A stretch of DNA of 64,000 nucleotides from Croceicoccus ponticola (lineage in GTDB: Bacteria > Pseudomonadota > Alphaproteobacteria > Sphingomonadales > Sphingomonadaceae): positions 868,001-932,000 of the forward strand of contig NZ_RXOL01000001.1 of assembly GCF_004004515.1 (NCBI RefSeq), in the 5' to 3' direction. The notes beneath the pieces were generated by a model that searched no databases, was not told the origin of the DNA, and saw only the letters and a list, made by a program, of their open reading frames with translations. This document shows, piece after piece, positions 15,353 to 24,226 of this stretch (its first letter is position 1; the number at the start of each line of letters is the position of its first letter). The position numbers and the translations under genes were made by a program.

Positions 15353-16534
15353 TCAGTTCCCCACGACCCGGTCGCATATCTGGTCCGCCAGGCGATCGAT
15401 GTCTTTCACGAAAGACGCCTTGCGGTTGGTATCCGAAAGGAGAACGCCACGATCCTGCGCAATCTGCAGGTCGCCCTTGTCACGGGCAATAGTGGCGGAA
15501 ACCTCACGGCTCAGCGTGTCTGCGACCTCGTTCACGCCGATTGTCTGGAAAAGCTTTTTCTCGACCCGGTTCACCACGACCCTCACGTTTTCGCGCGAGA
15601 CATTCATCATGTCGAACAGTTCTATTACCCGCTTTGTCTGGCGCAGGCCGGTGATCGACTGATCGGTGACCACCAGGATCTCGTTGCAGGCAAGCGCCGC
15701 CGAAAGTGTCCAGTTGGTCCAGTTCGATGGCAGGTCGACCAGGACGAAATCGAACGATTGGCGTGCGATTTTCAACAGGTTGAGCAGACGGTCGACGTCC
15801 ACTTCCTCCAACGGAGCGATGACCGTTGGCGCAGCGATGACCGATATGCCTTGCGGCGTTGCCATCGCGGCATCGCGCACCATGTCGGGGTCCAGTCGCT
15901 CCGAAGCCTCGAGCAGGTCGAGCACGGTCCTTGCCGGATGGATACCCAGGTAGTTGGCGACTTGTCCGAACTGAAGATCGAGATCGATGACGCACACGTC
16001 CTGCGACCGCCCATGGCAATCGGCTAATGCTTCGGCGAGATGCGTGATGATCGTCGTGGCCCCAACGCCGCCCGCGGCGCGCACAAGCGAAACCATCGGC
16101 GCCAGCGCGAGGTCGTTGGCCGGCGCATGCTTGGCCGAGATTTCAAGCAGTTGCCCGACGAGCTCAGTCATGTCGAAAGGCAGGGTCGCGACATCGCTGA
16201 TGCCCTGGCGGATAAGAGTGCGCGTAATGCTCAGGCTTGCGGCTTCGAGCGCGACAATCACCGGCATCGACGGCCGCGCCGCCCGGATTTGGGACACGCG
16301 CGCAAGCGATGCCGCCTGCGCGGGATCAACCTCCAACACGAGGACCGAAGCCTTGCGGATCACCTCGAAAGGTATCTCATCCCCGGGCGCGGCTTCAATC
16401 AACACCACGGCATCGCCCAGCGCCGCACGCAGGGCTGCGGCATGCTGCGGTTGGACGACGAAGTAGATGCCCGACGGCAGATTTCGGTTCATCCGGCTTC
16501 CAGTTTCCAAATCTTTTTCGTAAGTGCCCATCAT
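15353..16534 (-). CDS. cpaE: Pilus assembly protein CpaE (TadZ), ParA/MinD-like
   Basis: A 393-residue protein with an atypical receiver-like N-terminal domain (about residues 20-135) and a MinD/ParA-like ATPase domain (about 145-380). The Walker A site is deviant, AAGGVGATTIITHLA, with Thr-Thr in place of Lys-Thr, as is common in TadZ/CpaE. DLDLQFGQVANYLG and DFVLVDLPSNW correspond to the switch regions. The family localises the pilus machine, often at the pole. ATG 16534 is followed by a second possible start at 16492. It ends two bases before the cpaF start. Confidence 0.9.
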   Translation of the reverse strand: MMGTYEKDLETGSRMNRNLPSGIYFVVQPQHAAALRAALGDAVVLIEAAPGDEIPFEVIRKASVLVLEVDPAQAASLARVSQIRAARPSMPVIVALEAASLSITRTLIRQGISDVATLPFDMTELVGQLLEISAKHAPANDLALAPMVSLVRAAGGVGATTIITHLAEALADCHGRSQDVCVIDLDLQFGQVANYLGIHPARTVLDLLEASERLDPDMVRDAAMATPQGISVIAAPTVIAPLEEVDVDRLLNLLKIARQSFDFVLVDLPSNWTNWTLSAALACNEILVVTDQSITGLRQTKRVIELFDMMNVSRENVRVVVNRVEKKLFQTIGVNEVADTLSREVSATIARDKGDLQIAQDRGVLLSDTNRKASFVKDIDRLADQICDRVVGN

Positions 16535-16536
16535 AC

Positions 16537-17214
16537 TCAGCTCGCAACAGCCCCGTCTCCGTCTTCCATGGTCAGGGAATAGGAGAAACGCGGGTATGGA
16601 ACATCAACGCCCAACAAGCTGAGCGTTATGGGTTGATAGCGCATATTGGTTAATCTGACGGAAACGATGGGCGCGGCATCGGGCAACTGGCAAGGAGCGG
16701 TACTATCGCCCGGGCTACAACTGCTCTTTATGGCGGGGTCGCCGTAGTAACCGAGTCCGCTGCCGGCGTAGGTGATTTCCACGTCGCCCGGCCCTATCCG
16801 CTTGGAAGCGACCCGCATTCGGCTGACGATCCGGTTGAAAGCCGCCGAGTTGAATGTCGCACCCGCAGCCGCGCCACATTGACCCGGCTCGCTGGTATTC
16901 GGGCACGTGCACGCCGTACTGTTGCAAACGACCGTTTTCATCGCCTCCGCGCAAATGGGGTCGCCATATTGCAAGGCGCCCATGCTGCCGGGGCAGACGA
17001 TAGACGAAAAATCCATCGTATTGATAGGCGAGGCCACAATTTCGGATGCCACGGCATAACGCACGCCCAGTTGCACGGCCTTTTCGTATTGGTTGAGCTG
17101 CCAGGCATAGCGACCCACATCGATCACGCCGAAAAGTATCAGCAAGGCTGCCGGAAGGATGAGCGCGAATTCGGCAGCGCTTGCCGCGGCAGTGTTGCGA
17201 AACAGCCGCTTCAT
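16537..17214 (-). CDS. TadE-like pseudopilin, Cys-rich
   Basis: A 225-residue TadE/TadF family protein. The N-terminus NTAAASAAEFALILPAALLILFG is the class of prepilin-like leader cleaved by CpaA, followed by one helix. The mature part is unusual for its many Cys (VCNSTACTCPN and others, about eight in all), implying disulfides in the periplasm. It overlaps the upstream TadE-like gene by four bases (ATGA) and ends two bases before cpaE. Longer upstream readings lie inside its neighbour. Confidence 0.85.
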   Translation of the reverse strand: MKRLFRNTAAASAAEFALILPAALLILFGVIDVGRYAWQLNQYEKAVQLGVRYAVASEIVASPINTMDFSSIVCPGSMGALQYGDPICAEAMKTVVCNSTACTCPNTSEPGQCGAAAGATFNSAAFNRIVSRMRVASKRIGPGDVEITYAGSGLGYYGDPAIKSSCSPGDSTAPCQLPDAAPIVSVRLTNMRYQPITLSLLGVDVPYPRFSYSLTMEDGDGAVAS

Positions 17215-17696
17215 ATGCCGATCACCGCAGCGTTTTCCTTGGCGGCGAGCGAATATGTGTCGTTGATGAAGCCGAGGCCACCCAAGATGGACCTGTACGG
17301 CATGCCGACGGCCGATACCGTAACGATCGCCCCCTTGCTCCCAAGACCGCCATAGATGCCGGTATCGACGAAGCTGTCGCAATTCGGTGTGATAACGACT
17401 TTCGTCTCGTCCCAGATCGGCAGCCGGATCGTGCCGTTGCCCGAAGGGTTGCCGGTACGGACCACGTTGCGAACCTTGGTATCGTCGAACGACGGGCCAC
17501 AGATCGTGCCGTAATCGATCCGCGAAGCATAACGCGCCCCGTCTCGTACGGCCTGAATGAGCTTTTGCTCGTTCCAGAAATAATTGCCGGCTTCCATCGC
17601 GCCAAAGATCAGGATCAGCATGATCGGCAAGGCCAGCACGAACTCGGACGCCGCAGCCGCCTTGTCGCATTTGATAGGGGCGACCCATCCCGTCAT
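17211..17696 (-). CDS. TadE-like pseudopilin
   Basis: A 161-residue TadE/TadF family protein with the pseudopilin N-terminus AAAASEFVLALPIMLILIFGAME (the Glu after a short leader marks the processing region) and a periplasmic domain starting NYFWNEQKLIQAVRDGARYA. It overlaps the tadG-like gene upstream and the second TadE downstream by four bases each, so the three are translationally coupled. Two TadE-like genes in tandem correspond to tadE/tadF of other loci. Confidence 0.88.
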   Translation of the reverse strand: MTGWVAPIKCDKAAAASEFVLALPIMLILIFGAMEAGNYFWNEQKLIQAVRDGARYASRIDYGTICGPSFDDTKVRNVVRTGNPSGNGTIRLPIWDETKVVITPNCDSFVDTGIYGGLGSKGAIVTVSAVGMPYRSILGGLGFINDTYSLAAKENAAVIGI

Positions 17697-19345
17697 CGGA
17701 TAAGAACCGCCTTGCGCTTAGTATAGAACTGGAAATTGTTGGCGCCTGCGCCGACGCCAACCTCTTCGCCAATGACCTCGGCATAGAATTCCTTGTTCCC
17801 GCCTTGTGCCGACGGCTTGACGAGAAACATGTCGATGTAACGAATAATGTCGGCGGTATCCCTGCCGTTAAGTCCGGTGCAGTCGACTGCCGCCACCGAC
17901 AGAACCCGCCGGTCTTTCAGCGTCTGTGGCGGTGCGATACCCGTGCCGGAGACCGGTCGGGGATAGGCGCAATAGTACTTCGCGGTAAATCGGCCGTTAT
18001 TTGCCGTCTGAATTGTGTAGCCAGCCTTCACCGGGCTGGAAACATTGTCGGGCACTCCATCAGCGTTTCCGTCGACACTTTCCCAGTTGTATACCTCATG
18101 GCGAGTGGAGTTGGCGCTAAGGCCCGCTGGATAGGTGATCGCGCCTCCTGCGCCCACCACGGACGGATGTGTTGTCCGCAAATAGGCCGCGATGTCCCAC
18201 ACCCCGTCGCCAAATGTCTGAGTCGAGCAGCTGCCCCCGATATGGCAGGTATCACGCGGGTAGCCGGGGTTGGAAAGCGCCGACACGTCGAGATTCGGAT
18301 TCGTTCTGCTGATACTGTCGTATTCGACCCAGCTCGGATTGTTCCCCGCAGCGCCACACGTCGCGGCGGCGGCCGCAGAAACCGCTGCAGCTTTGGTTAG
18401 GAAATTGCCGGGGATGCTATTCTCGATGAACACGTCTTTTGTGACGTTCTTCGAAGGACAGAAATTGCCAGTCGTGGAGTTGCACGCGGGCGCGCTCGCA
18501 CGGTAGAGATCGAAACGAGTGTTCAGCGCCTCCCCCTCAGTATCGCGCGCGCCGGGCTCCGTCTCCACGCTTTCGCCAGTGCAGCCGGGATTTGTGACGT
18601 TCCAGCCCAGCGTCGTGTTCGGGTTGCCACTCGGTCCGGGATAGGGAAAGTCCAGGAACCCGAACACGCCGGGAGATAGCGGGTCGGTGCTTCCCGCCGA
18701 CGGCAAGAGATGCAGTCGCACTCCTTCGCCCTTGTTCGAAACCGTGCCGGTCGCGGGATCGTAGGCACCAAAACCGCTGTTCGGCACACACACCATCATC
18801 GGGGGCACCTTGCAATAGGCCGAATCCACCGTAGCCATCGCGGTCGCTCCGGCCCGTCCGACGATGGCCCCCACGATCGGGGTCAACGCATAGCTTAGAG
18901 CACGCTGCTCGATCGTCACCTGCACAACTTCGGCTTTCGAAGAGTCCGTGACATCGAGCGCTACCGGCTTGTCGGGGGCGTCATTCGCATAATCTTCCCA
19001 GAATGCGAACTGGATTTGCGCGATTGGCCGCGAATTGCCGTCGGCATCGTCGTCGATGTTCGAAAGCCGGGTTTCGTTGACGTAGGCACCGTCCGACTTG
19101 GCTAGGAAATTGCGAACCGCGCCTTGCGCGCGGGTGATCGAATCCGTGCCGCCGTCCAACTGGCTTGCCGCCGCCAGTGCCGCCTGATCGGCCGCGTTCT
19201 GAAGTTCCGTATCGAGCGCCATGACACGGGCATAGTCGAAGCCTACGCCCGCCATGCCGATCAGGCCAAACAGTGCGAGCGCGTAAAGCGGCGCGATCGC
19301 GCCACCTTCATCTCCGCAGAATTCAAGCGCTTTTCGAACGGACAT
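17693..19345 (-). CDS. tadG: TadG-like pilus assembly protein
   Basis: A 550-residue protein with a Tad domain at the N-terminus: GGAIAPLYALALFGLIGMAG is the membrane anchor, followed by VMALDTELQNAADQAALAAA. The remaining about 480 residues are a Gly/Asn/Thr/Cys-rich periplasmic region. TadG spans the periplasm and helps the pilus exit. ATG 19345 is used (MSVRKALEF); an upstream reading adds 46 basic residues unlike the family. It is the longest gene in the operon after the platform genes. Confidence 0.87.
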   Translation of the reverse strand: MSVRKALEFCGDEGGAIAPLYALALFGLIGMAGVGFDYARVMALDTELQNAADQAALAAASQLDGGTDSITRAQGAVRNFLAKSDGAYVNETRLSNIDDDADGNSRPIAQIQFAFWEDYANDAPDKPVALDVTDSSKAEVVQVTIEQRALSYALTPIVGAIVGRAGATAMATVDSAYCKVPPMMVCVPNSGFGAYDPATGTVSNKGEGVRLHLLPSAGSTDPLSPGVFGFLDFPYPGPSGNPNTTLGWNVTNPGCTGESVETEPGARDTEGEALNTRFDLYRASAPACNSTTGNFCPSKNVTKDVFIENSIPGNFLTKAAAVSAAAAATCGAAGNNPSWVEYDSISRTNPNLDVSALSNPGYPRDTCHIGGSCSTQTFGDGVWDIAAYLRTTHPSVVGAGGAITYPAGLSANSTRHEVYNWESVDGNADGVPDNVSSPVKAGYTIQTANNGRFTAKYYCAYPRPVSGTGIAPPQTLKDRRVLSVAAVDCTGLNGRDTADIIRYIDMFLVKPSAQGGNKEFYAEVIGEEVGVGAGANNFQFYTKRKAVLIR

Positions 19346-19373
19346 AGATCTTCGGGCGCTCCGCACCCCTCCT

Positions 19374-19637
19374 CTACTGCGTTTGGGTCGACTTGACCTG
19401 CTCGGGCTCTTCGACGCTTCCTTCGCGATAGGCTTCGATGGCATCGGCTGCATGCTCGGCGCTGCCTTCCATCGGTTCAGCATACTCCGGATCGGGATCG
19501 ACTACCATCGCCGCATAAGTCATGCGGTTGGCTTCGCCGAAATCCTCTGGGTCGAATTGGCCCTGAGGCCCACCGTAAGTCGCACAACCCGCAAGGCAGG
19601 CAACCAATGCTATCGGCGCGAGACGCTTAGTATTCAT
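19374..19637 (-). CDS. Small Tad-locus lipoprotein (CpaD position)
   Basis: An 87-residue lipoprotein: MNTKRLAPIALVACLAGC is the signal with lipobox Cys18. The mature part is acidic and carries MTYAAMVVDPDPEYAEP and a Gln/Thr-rich end. It sits right after the secretin gene (its start overlaps the cpaC stop by 11 bases), where CpaD, a larger lipoprotein, is found in many loci. A role as a secretin pilotin or companion is inferred from location only. Start 19637 is chosen because the upstream in-frame ATG lies inside cpaC. Confidence 0.75.
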   Translation of the reverse strand: MNTKRLAPIALVACLAGCATYGGPQGQFDPEDFGEANRMTYAAMVVDPDPEYAEPMEGSAEHAADAIEAYREGSVEEPEQVKSTQTQ

Positions 19638-20988
19638 AGCCCGGATCCTCCTGGCTCTGGTTCGGGGCGAGATCGACGGGCTGGTAATCGTCACCGGCAA
19701 GCAGCGTGTCGAGTACATCTTGGTCTTTCACGCGGTCGGTCGGCAAACGGACCTGATCGGGCCTGATGGGCTTTACCAGACGCGGCGTGACGACGATCAA
19801 CAGTTCGGTCTCACCCTTCTGGAAGCTGGTCGAACGGAACAGCGACCCGATGATCGGCAGTGAGCCCAGCAATGGCAGCTGACGGACCGAAGTCTGCGTG
19901 TCCTGACGCAAAAGGCCAGCGATCGCAAAGCTTTGCCCGTCGCGCAGTTCCAGCGTCGTGCTCGCCCGCCGGGTTTGCAGCCCGGGCACCGAAATGCCGC
20001 CGACAGTGACCGAGGCGGACGGATCGATCGAGCTCACTTCGGGTTCGACGATCAGGTTGATCACGCCGCCGGACAGCACGGTTGGCGTGAAGCCAAGACC
20101 GACGCCGAACGATTTGAATTCGACCGTGATGGCGTCGCCGTTGCCCTGCGACACAGGGATCGGGAATTCGCCGCCGGCAAGGAACGAGGCCGATTCGCCC
20201 GAAAGAGCGATCAGCGTCGGTTCGGCAAGGGTTTTCGACAGGCCCTTGCGCTCCAGCGTATCGAGATAAGCGTCGATGTTGAGATCGCCGAGCGAAAACA
20301 GCGTGTGCAGGATGCCATAGGCGCTGCTGATGCCATCGACAGCAAGCCCGCCGACACCGCCGGTATCCGAGCCGGCAGAAGCGCCGTCGCCGACCGCAAA
20401 TTCGATGTCGTTGCCGACACCGAAACCGCGTACGCCAAGCTGTTCGCCGATGTTGCGGCTCACTTCAGCAAAGCGGACTTCCAGCATGACCTGCTGGCTG
20501 CCGCGCACGGTCATCAGGTTGACCACTTCCTTGTCGGCAAAAATTTCAGCAATCTGCGCGGCGCGGCCAGCAGCTCCGGCGTCCGAAACGCTGCCGGACA
20601 GGATGATCTTGCCACCGGAAATACGCGCGTCGACGTTTTCGTTCGGCATAAGCGAAAGCAGTTCCCGACGTACGCCTTCGACATCGGGGCCGACGCTGAC
20701 GTCCATCACCGCGATGACGCGATTGGCGCGATCGTAAAGCGTCAGGCTGGTCGTGCCGGTCGATTTGCCGAGGACATAGATCGAACGGTCCGAAATCGGC
20801 AGGACGTCCGCGATTGCGGGATTGCCGACCATGGCCTGGCCGATTGCCCGGTCGGCGGTCACGACCTCGCTCTTGTTCAAGGGAACCTCCAGCGAACCGG
20901 CGTGAAGTCCGGATTCCTGAGCATAGGCGGGTTGCGTCATCACGGTCGTCGCCGCGAGGGCGAGTGCGATCATCGATCGTTTCAGCAT
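19627..20988 (-). CDS. cpaC: Outer-membrane secretin CpaC (RcpA)
   Basis: A 453-residue pilus secretin. A Sec signal (MLKRSMIALALAATTVM, cleaved after AYA) is followed by the pilus-specific N-domain (LEVPLNKSEVVTADRAIGQA), a BON-like domain, and the secretin core with GLGFTPTVLSGGVINLIVEPEVS and LLGSLPIIGSLFRS near the end. It forms the channel for the Flp pilus. ATG 20988 follows a GGGGGGAATTGAG ribosome site; a longer reading to 21006 has none. Confidence 0.94.
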   Translation of the reverse strand: MLKRSMIALALAATTVMTQPAYAQESGLHAGSLEVPLNKSEVVTADRAIGQAMVGNPAIADVLPISDRSIYVLGKSTGTTSLTLYDRANRVIAVMDVSVGPDVEGVRRELLSLMPNENVDARISGGKIILSGSVSDAGAAGRAAQIAEIFADKEVVNLMTVRGSQQVMLEVRFAEVSRNIGEQLGVRGFGVGNDIEFAVGDGASAGSDTGGVGGLAVDGISSAYGILHTLFSLGDLNIDAYLDTLERKGLSKTLAEPTLIALSGESASFLAGGEFPIPVSQGNGDAITVEFKSFGVGLGFTPTVLSGGVINLIVEPEVSSIDPSASVTVGGISVPGLQTRRASTTLELRDGQSFAIAGLLRQDTQTSVRQLPLLGSLPIIGSLFRSTSFQKGETELLIVVTPRLVKPIRPDQVRLPTDRVKDQDVLDTLLAGDDYQPVDLAPNQSQEDPGYEY

Positions 20989-20992
20989 TTGC

Positions 20993-21898
20993 TCAATTCC
21001 CCCCAAGGCGACCGACCGGATAGTCGGTCGAAGCAGTCCCGCGAACGACGGTCATGCTTGGACCGCGCGGGCGTACCGGAGCCGACTGGCCAGACGGCGC
21101 AGACGGAGCCGGCGGCGCGGAAACCATGACAGGTGCCGATTCCGCGACTGCGACGCGGTTACCACCACCGCCGCCACCATAATTTCCCCTGATCGGGCTG
21201 ACATCGCGGGTCATCACGGCGACGCCGGTGCCCGCTTCTTCGCTTTCACCTTCGACGTTGCGCAGGACAAGGCTCATCTGGCCCATCTTCTGGGCAAGCG
21301 TCAGTTTCTGCGCGCCATAAAGATCGACGAGCATCGTTGCCGTTCCGGCAAGACCGGGCTCAGTCGCATTTTCGCTTTGCACCGTGCCGATGGCGAGAAC
21401 CTGGACCGCTTCCATGATGACTTCGGTCACCTTTTCGCCTTCGAGATCGCGGGTCAGCAAGATATCGACGATGTCAGCCGGCCTGATGAAGCCCGACACC
21501 GCGTTGGTCGCGTTGATCGGGATCGACATGGCGCGCATGCCTTCGGGCAGCTTGGCCGACAGCACCGCGCGACCGCTCAACTTGTCGGCAAGGATCGGTT
21601 CACCCGGAACGATCGGGCGCAGCGCGACGTGGCCTCCTTGCAGCAGTTCTTCCAACGAGAAGAACGCGCCGACGGGCACCGCATTGGCGGGAAAGTTCTG
21701 CAGCCGCATGTTTTCGGTTGTCAGCGCGCTGCCGAAATCGAGCGGCTGCGTCGCAACGACGATGCGCGCCAGTTCCTGTTGCTGCGCCGCCCGTTCCTGC
21801 TTTTCCTCCATCCCGGAAAAATAGGAATTGGCCAATACGACCGCGACGAGACCCAACCCGATGGCAATCAGGATGTAGACCAGGTTACGACTACCCAT
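20993..21898 (-). CDS. cpaB: Flp pilus assembly protein CpaB (RcpC)
   Basis: A 301-residue protein with one N-terminal helix (YILIAIGLGLVAVVLANSYF), a coiled segment, a SAF domain (RIVVATQPLDFGSALTTENM) and the RcpC/CpaB domain to about residue 210. The last 90 residues are Gly/Pro/Ser-rich linker. CpaB is periplasmic and helps gate or stabilise the secretin. It precedes cpaC by four bases and follows flp after a terminator gap, so it is probably transcribed by read-through or an internal promoter in 21899-22093. Confidence 0.92.
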   Translation of the reverse strand: MGSRNLVYILIAIGLGLVAVVLANSYFSGMEEKQERAAQQQELARIVVATQPLDFGSALTTENMRLQNFPANAVPVGAFFSLEELLQGGHVALRPIVPGEPILADKLSGRAVLSAKLPEGMRAMSIPINATNAVSGFIRPADIVDILLTRDLEGEKVTEVIMEAVQVLAIGTVQSENATEPGLAGTATMLVDLYGAQKLTLAQKMGQMSLVLRNVEGESEEAGTGVAVMTRDVSPIRGNYGGGGGGNRVAVAESAPVMVSAPPAPSAPSGQSAPVRPRGPSMTVVRGTASTDYPVGRLGGN

Positions 21899-22037
21899 GC
21901 TTCAGCCCCCCCTATGGCCACAGGAACCTAACAGGAACCTGCCCCTTGGCCAAGATGTCCGACTGTAACGATTTTCAACACGACCGCAATCGGGACAGTC
22001 GGGTTATTAACCTAAGATGCAAATCCAACCGGTTGGC

Positions 22038-22079
22038 AAAAAAGAAAAAGGCCCCGCCGACTAGCGACGAGGCCCTTTC
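22038..22079 (-). terminator. Intrinsic terminator after flp
   Basis: On the minus strand a GC-rich stem of about 10 pairs (GGCCTCGTCG with CGGCGGGGCC, including G-T pairs) is followed by TTTTTCTTTTTT. It lies 15 bases beyond the flp stop and before cpaB. It would let pilin mRNA greatly exceed assembly-gene mRNA, a common plan in tad loci. Confidence 0.85.
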
Positions 22080-22093
22080 TCAGCTTGCGAAAC

Positions 22094-22333
22094 TTAATCG
22101 CAATTTGCGCCGCCAGCAGGCTGGCCACCGGGTTGAAGGTCAGCAGGATCAACTACGCTATTATTGCAATCGTAAACATCGGCCGAAGCGCCATCGATTG
22201 CGTTCTTGACGTTCGCGCCCAGAACCAGCGCAGCAGCGCCGATGCCGACGCCGACGACGGCGATGATCAGAGCATATTCGGCAGCCGAGGCGCCAGCTTC
22301 GTCAGCGACGAAATTCTTAAGGAAAGTGTTCAT
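22094..22333 (-). CDS. flp: Flp-family type IVb pilin
   Basis: A 79-residue pilin precursor. Leader MNTFLKNFVADEAG ends at Gly14; the mature protein starts ASAAEYALIIAVVGVGIG with Glu and Tyr at positions +5 and +6, the type IVb Flp hallmark. Two Cys in the C-terminal part (near residues 56 and 78) may form a disulfide. CpaA at 10.7 kb should cleave it. ATG 22333 is preferred; a longer reading from 22366 runs through the 5' hairpin. A GGGGGT ribosome site lies 9 bases before the start. Confidence 0.94.
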   Translation of the reverse strand: MNTFLKNFVADEAGASAAEYALIIAVVGVGIGAAALVLGANVKNAIDGASADVYDCNNSVVDPADLQPGGQPAGGANCD

Positions 22334-22794
22334 CTTTAGTACCCCCGATACGCATGAGGCAGCCATGCGTGTCCAATGAATAACGGTCCCGGCTTCTATT
22401 TCCGGTTCACTTTATTACGACCGAAGCTTCGATCCGAAATCGGTCCATCAAACGACCGTGTTTCCGATGCTGCTCGGCACCCATGGAATCTGCGTAAATG
22501 GGGCGCAAAGGTCAAACGATTACCATTCGGTTAAAAAATCTTAATTTCGCCAATAGCTTAACGTAATTCAATTCTAACGACCGCAGTTAAGTTCTCCGTT
22601 CCGGATCGAATCAAGTCGTGCGTCCCGCAATATTTCCTAATAGATCAGGCACTTCGGTCCGTAAGACCAATAAAAGACGGACGATTGCGTTTCGCTTTGG
22701 AACAGTCCCGCCCGGATTAACCATCCGGTGCGTCCCGATAAGCCGCCATGAAGGACGATTGCCGGATGGCTACCTCACTGATAGGACCCAATAG
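22334..22794. other. Divergent regulatory region between flp and fnrL
   Basis: 461 bases with no gene. It holds the flp leader hairpin (22350-22370), an AT-rich block at 22520-22600 likely to contain promoters for flp or fnrL, and two inverted repeats: GTCCGT/ACGGAC with a 14-base gap (22657-22682) and CCGGAT-TAACC-ATCCGG (22712-22728), which may be operators or leader structure for fnrL. No FNR box was found. Confidence 0.5.
22350..22370 (-). promoter_or_regulatory. 5' leader hairpin of flp mRNA
   Basis: ACGCATG and CATGCGT, a perfect 7-base inverted repeat with a 7-base loop, stands 16 bases upstream of the flp start and just before its ribosome site. In a leader it would form a hairpin that may protect or regulate the abundant pilin mRNA. 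Confidence 0.6.
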
Positions 22795-23493
22795 ATGGAC
22801 TCCTGCCAGACCTGCGTTATTCGAAACCGTGCAATCTGCTCCGAACTCGAATTCTCCGAGCTCGAGGTGCTGAACGCCATCGGACACCGCCGCCAGCTTG
22901 TCGCGGGCGAGCAGCTGATCTGGGAAGGCGAAGACGCGGTGCTGGTCGCCAATGTCATCGAAGGCGTGCTGAAACTGTCGAACAGCATGGAAGACGGGCG
23001 CGAACAGATCGTCGGCCTCGTCTATCCTACAGACTTCATCGGCCGACCGTTCGGCGCGACAACACCCTATGGCGTGGAAGCGCTCACCGATGCGCGCGTC
23101 TGCGTCTTTGCGCGGCGCGATTTCGACAGCTTTGCTCGGCAACATCCCCGGCTTGAGCACAAATTGCTGGAACGCACGCTGGCCGAACTGGACCGGACCC
23201 GTGCGTGGATGCTGCTGCTGGGTCGCAAATCGGCCGAAGAGCGGCTGGCAACCTTCCTGCTCGAAGTGTCGCAACGGCTTGAGCCGGAAACCTGTTCGGC
23301 GCCCGATAACGCGCGACAGGCCGCGTTCGAACTGCCTTTCTCGCGCCAGCAAGTGGGCGACGTGCTTGGTCTGACCATCGAAACGGTGAGCCGCCAGTTC
23401 ACCAAGCTGAAGCGCGACGGGGTCATCGACCTGCCGTCGCGCCGTTCGGTCGAGATCGTCGACCGCCGCGAACTGGAGGCCAGGGCAGGCTGA
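22795..23493 (+). CDS. fnrL: FnrL-type Crp/Fnr oxygen-sensing regulator
   Basis: A 232-residue regulator. N-terminal Cys4, Cys7 and Cys15 (CQTC...C) plus a Cys near residue 102 (ARVCVFARRDF) supply ligands for an oxygen-labile [4Fe-4S] cluster, as in FNR. A cNMP-like domain covers about 20-130, then a dimer helix and a HTH domain with SRQQVGDVLGLTIETVSRQF; the E-x-x-S-R recognition helix predicts binding to TTGAT-N4-ATCAA. Such boxes occur upstream of ccoN and hemN in this window. It is next to the genes it should control. An AGGA ribosome site precedes the ATG. Confidence 0.9.
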   Translation: MDSCQTCVIRNRAICSELEFSELEVLNAIGHRRQLVAGEQLIWEGEDAVLVANVIEGVLKLSNSMEDGREQIVGLVYPTDFIGRPFGATTPYGVEALTDARVCVFARRDFDSFARQHPRLEHKLLERTLAELDRTRAWMLLLGRKSAEERLATFLLEVSQRLEPETCSAPDNARQAAFELPFSRQQVGDVLGLTIETVSRQFTKLKRDGVIDLPSRRSVEIVDRRELEARAG

Positions 23494-23515
23494 CCCCGCC
23501 CCGGCCTCGCGTTCA

Positions 23516-24208
23516 TCACATGCGATAGGAAAGTCCGACGCTGACCACCCACGGGTCGAGCTTGTGCTCGGTCGTCAGCACTTCGGCGCCGTCGGCATCG
23601 AAATAATGCGCGGTGGCGTCGATGAAGTACTTCTTGCCATCGACGCTGAGACCAAGGCCATTGTCGCTCAGCGCAAAATCAATGCCTGCCTGCAGGACGA
23701 AGCCGAGTTCGTCGTCGATATCGATGTCCGTCACGCCCAGCGCCTGAGACGTCGATCCGGCCTTGTCCTTGAGATACAGGAAATAGGCTGGGCCGGCCCC
23801 GACGTAAGGCTTGAACGGACCGCCCTCGTTGAAGTGGTATTTCGCCGTGATCGTGGCAGGGACGAGATAGATGTCGTCGACCAGTTCGGCCCCAGCGAGG
23901 CCTTCGGTTCCGGTCACGTTATGCTTGGTGACGCAGCAATAGGTTTCCACGCTGATGTTGGGTGTCGCGAAGTATTCGATCGAGATCGTCGGCACGACGT
24001 TGTTGTCGGCCTTTGTATTGGCATCGGCAGGCAGTGCCGCGGCGATGGCGGGGCTGGCAAAGGGCACGTCGGTCAGTTCGCCGTCAGGCAACACGGCGGT
24101 GCCATGCAACTTGACAAGGAACTTGCCATCCGGACTACAGGCATGTGCGGCATTTGAAATCAAGGCCATCACCATGGCGGCGCCGGCAGTAGTAGCGAAC
24201 TTCTTCAT
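23516..24208 (-). CDS. ompW: OmpW family outer-membrane protein
   Basis: A 230-residue eight-strand beta-barrel porin. A Sec signal (cleaved after AAHA) is followed by alternating strands, with typical OmpW features: TAKYHFNEGGPFKPYVGAGPAY and a C-terminal aromatic-type end, VSVGLSYRM. A Cys pair (ETYCCVTK) is unusual for the family. OmpW genes are often induced by FNR in low oxygen, and this gene lies between fnrL and ccoN, but no good FNR box stands before it. The ATG at 24208 is used; a GTG three bases upstream is also possible. Confidence 0.9.
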   Translation of the reverse strand: MKKFATTAGAAMVMALISNAAHACSPDGKFLVKLHGTAVLPDGELTDVPFASPAIAAALPADANTKADNNVVPTISIEYFATPNISVETYCCVTKHNVTGTEGLAGAELVDDIYLVPATITAKYHFNEGGPFKPYVGAGPAYFLYLKDKAGSTSQALGVTDIDIDDELGFVLQAGIDFALSDNGLGLSVDGKKYFIDATAHYFDADGAEVLTTEHKLDPWVVSVGLSYRM

Positions 24209-24226
24209 CACGTAGTTACTCCCTGT

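Noticed and set aside
22576-22602. GGAAC ... CGTT on the minus strand before flp, like an EcfG general-stress promoter
   Set aside because: The gap is 18 bases rather than the usual 16-17, and it would leave a leader of about 235 bases.
22712-22728. CCGGAT-TAACC-ATCCGG as a terminator
   Set aside because: No T tract on either strand; kept only as a possible leader or operator structure.
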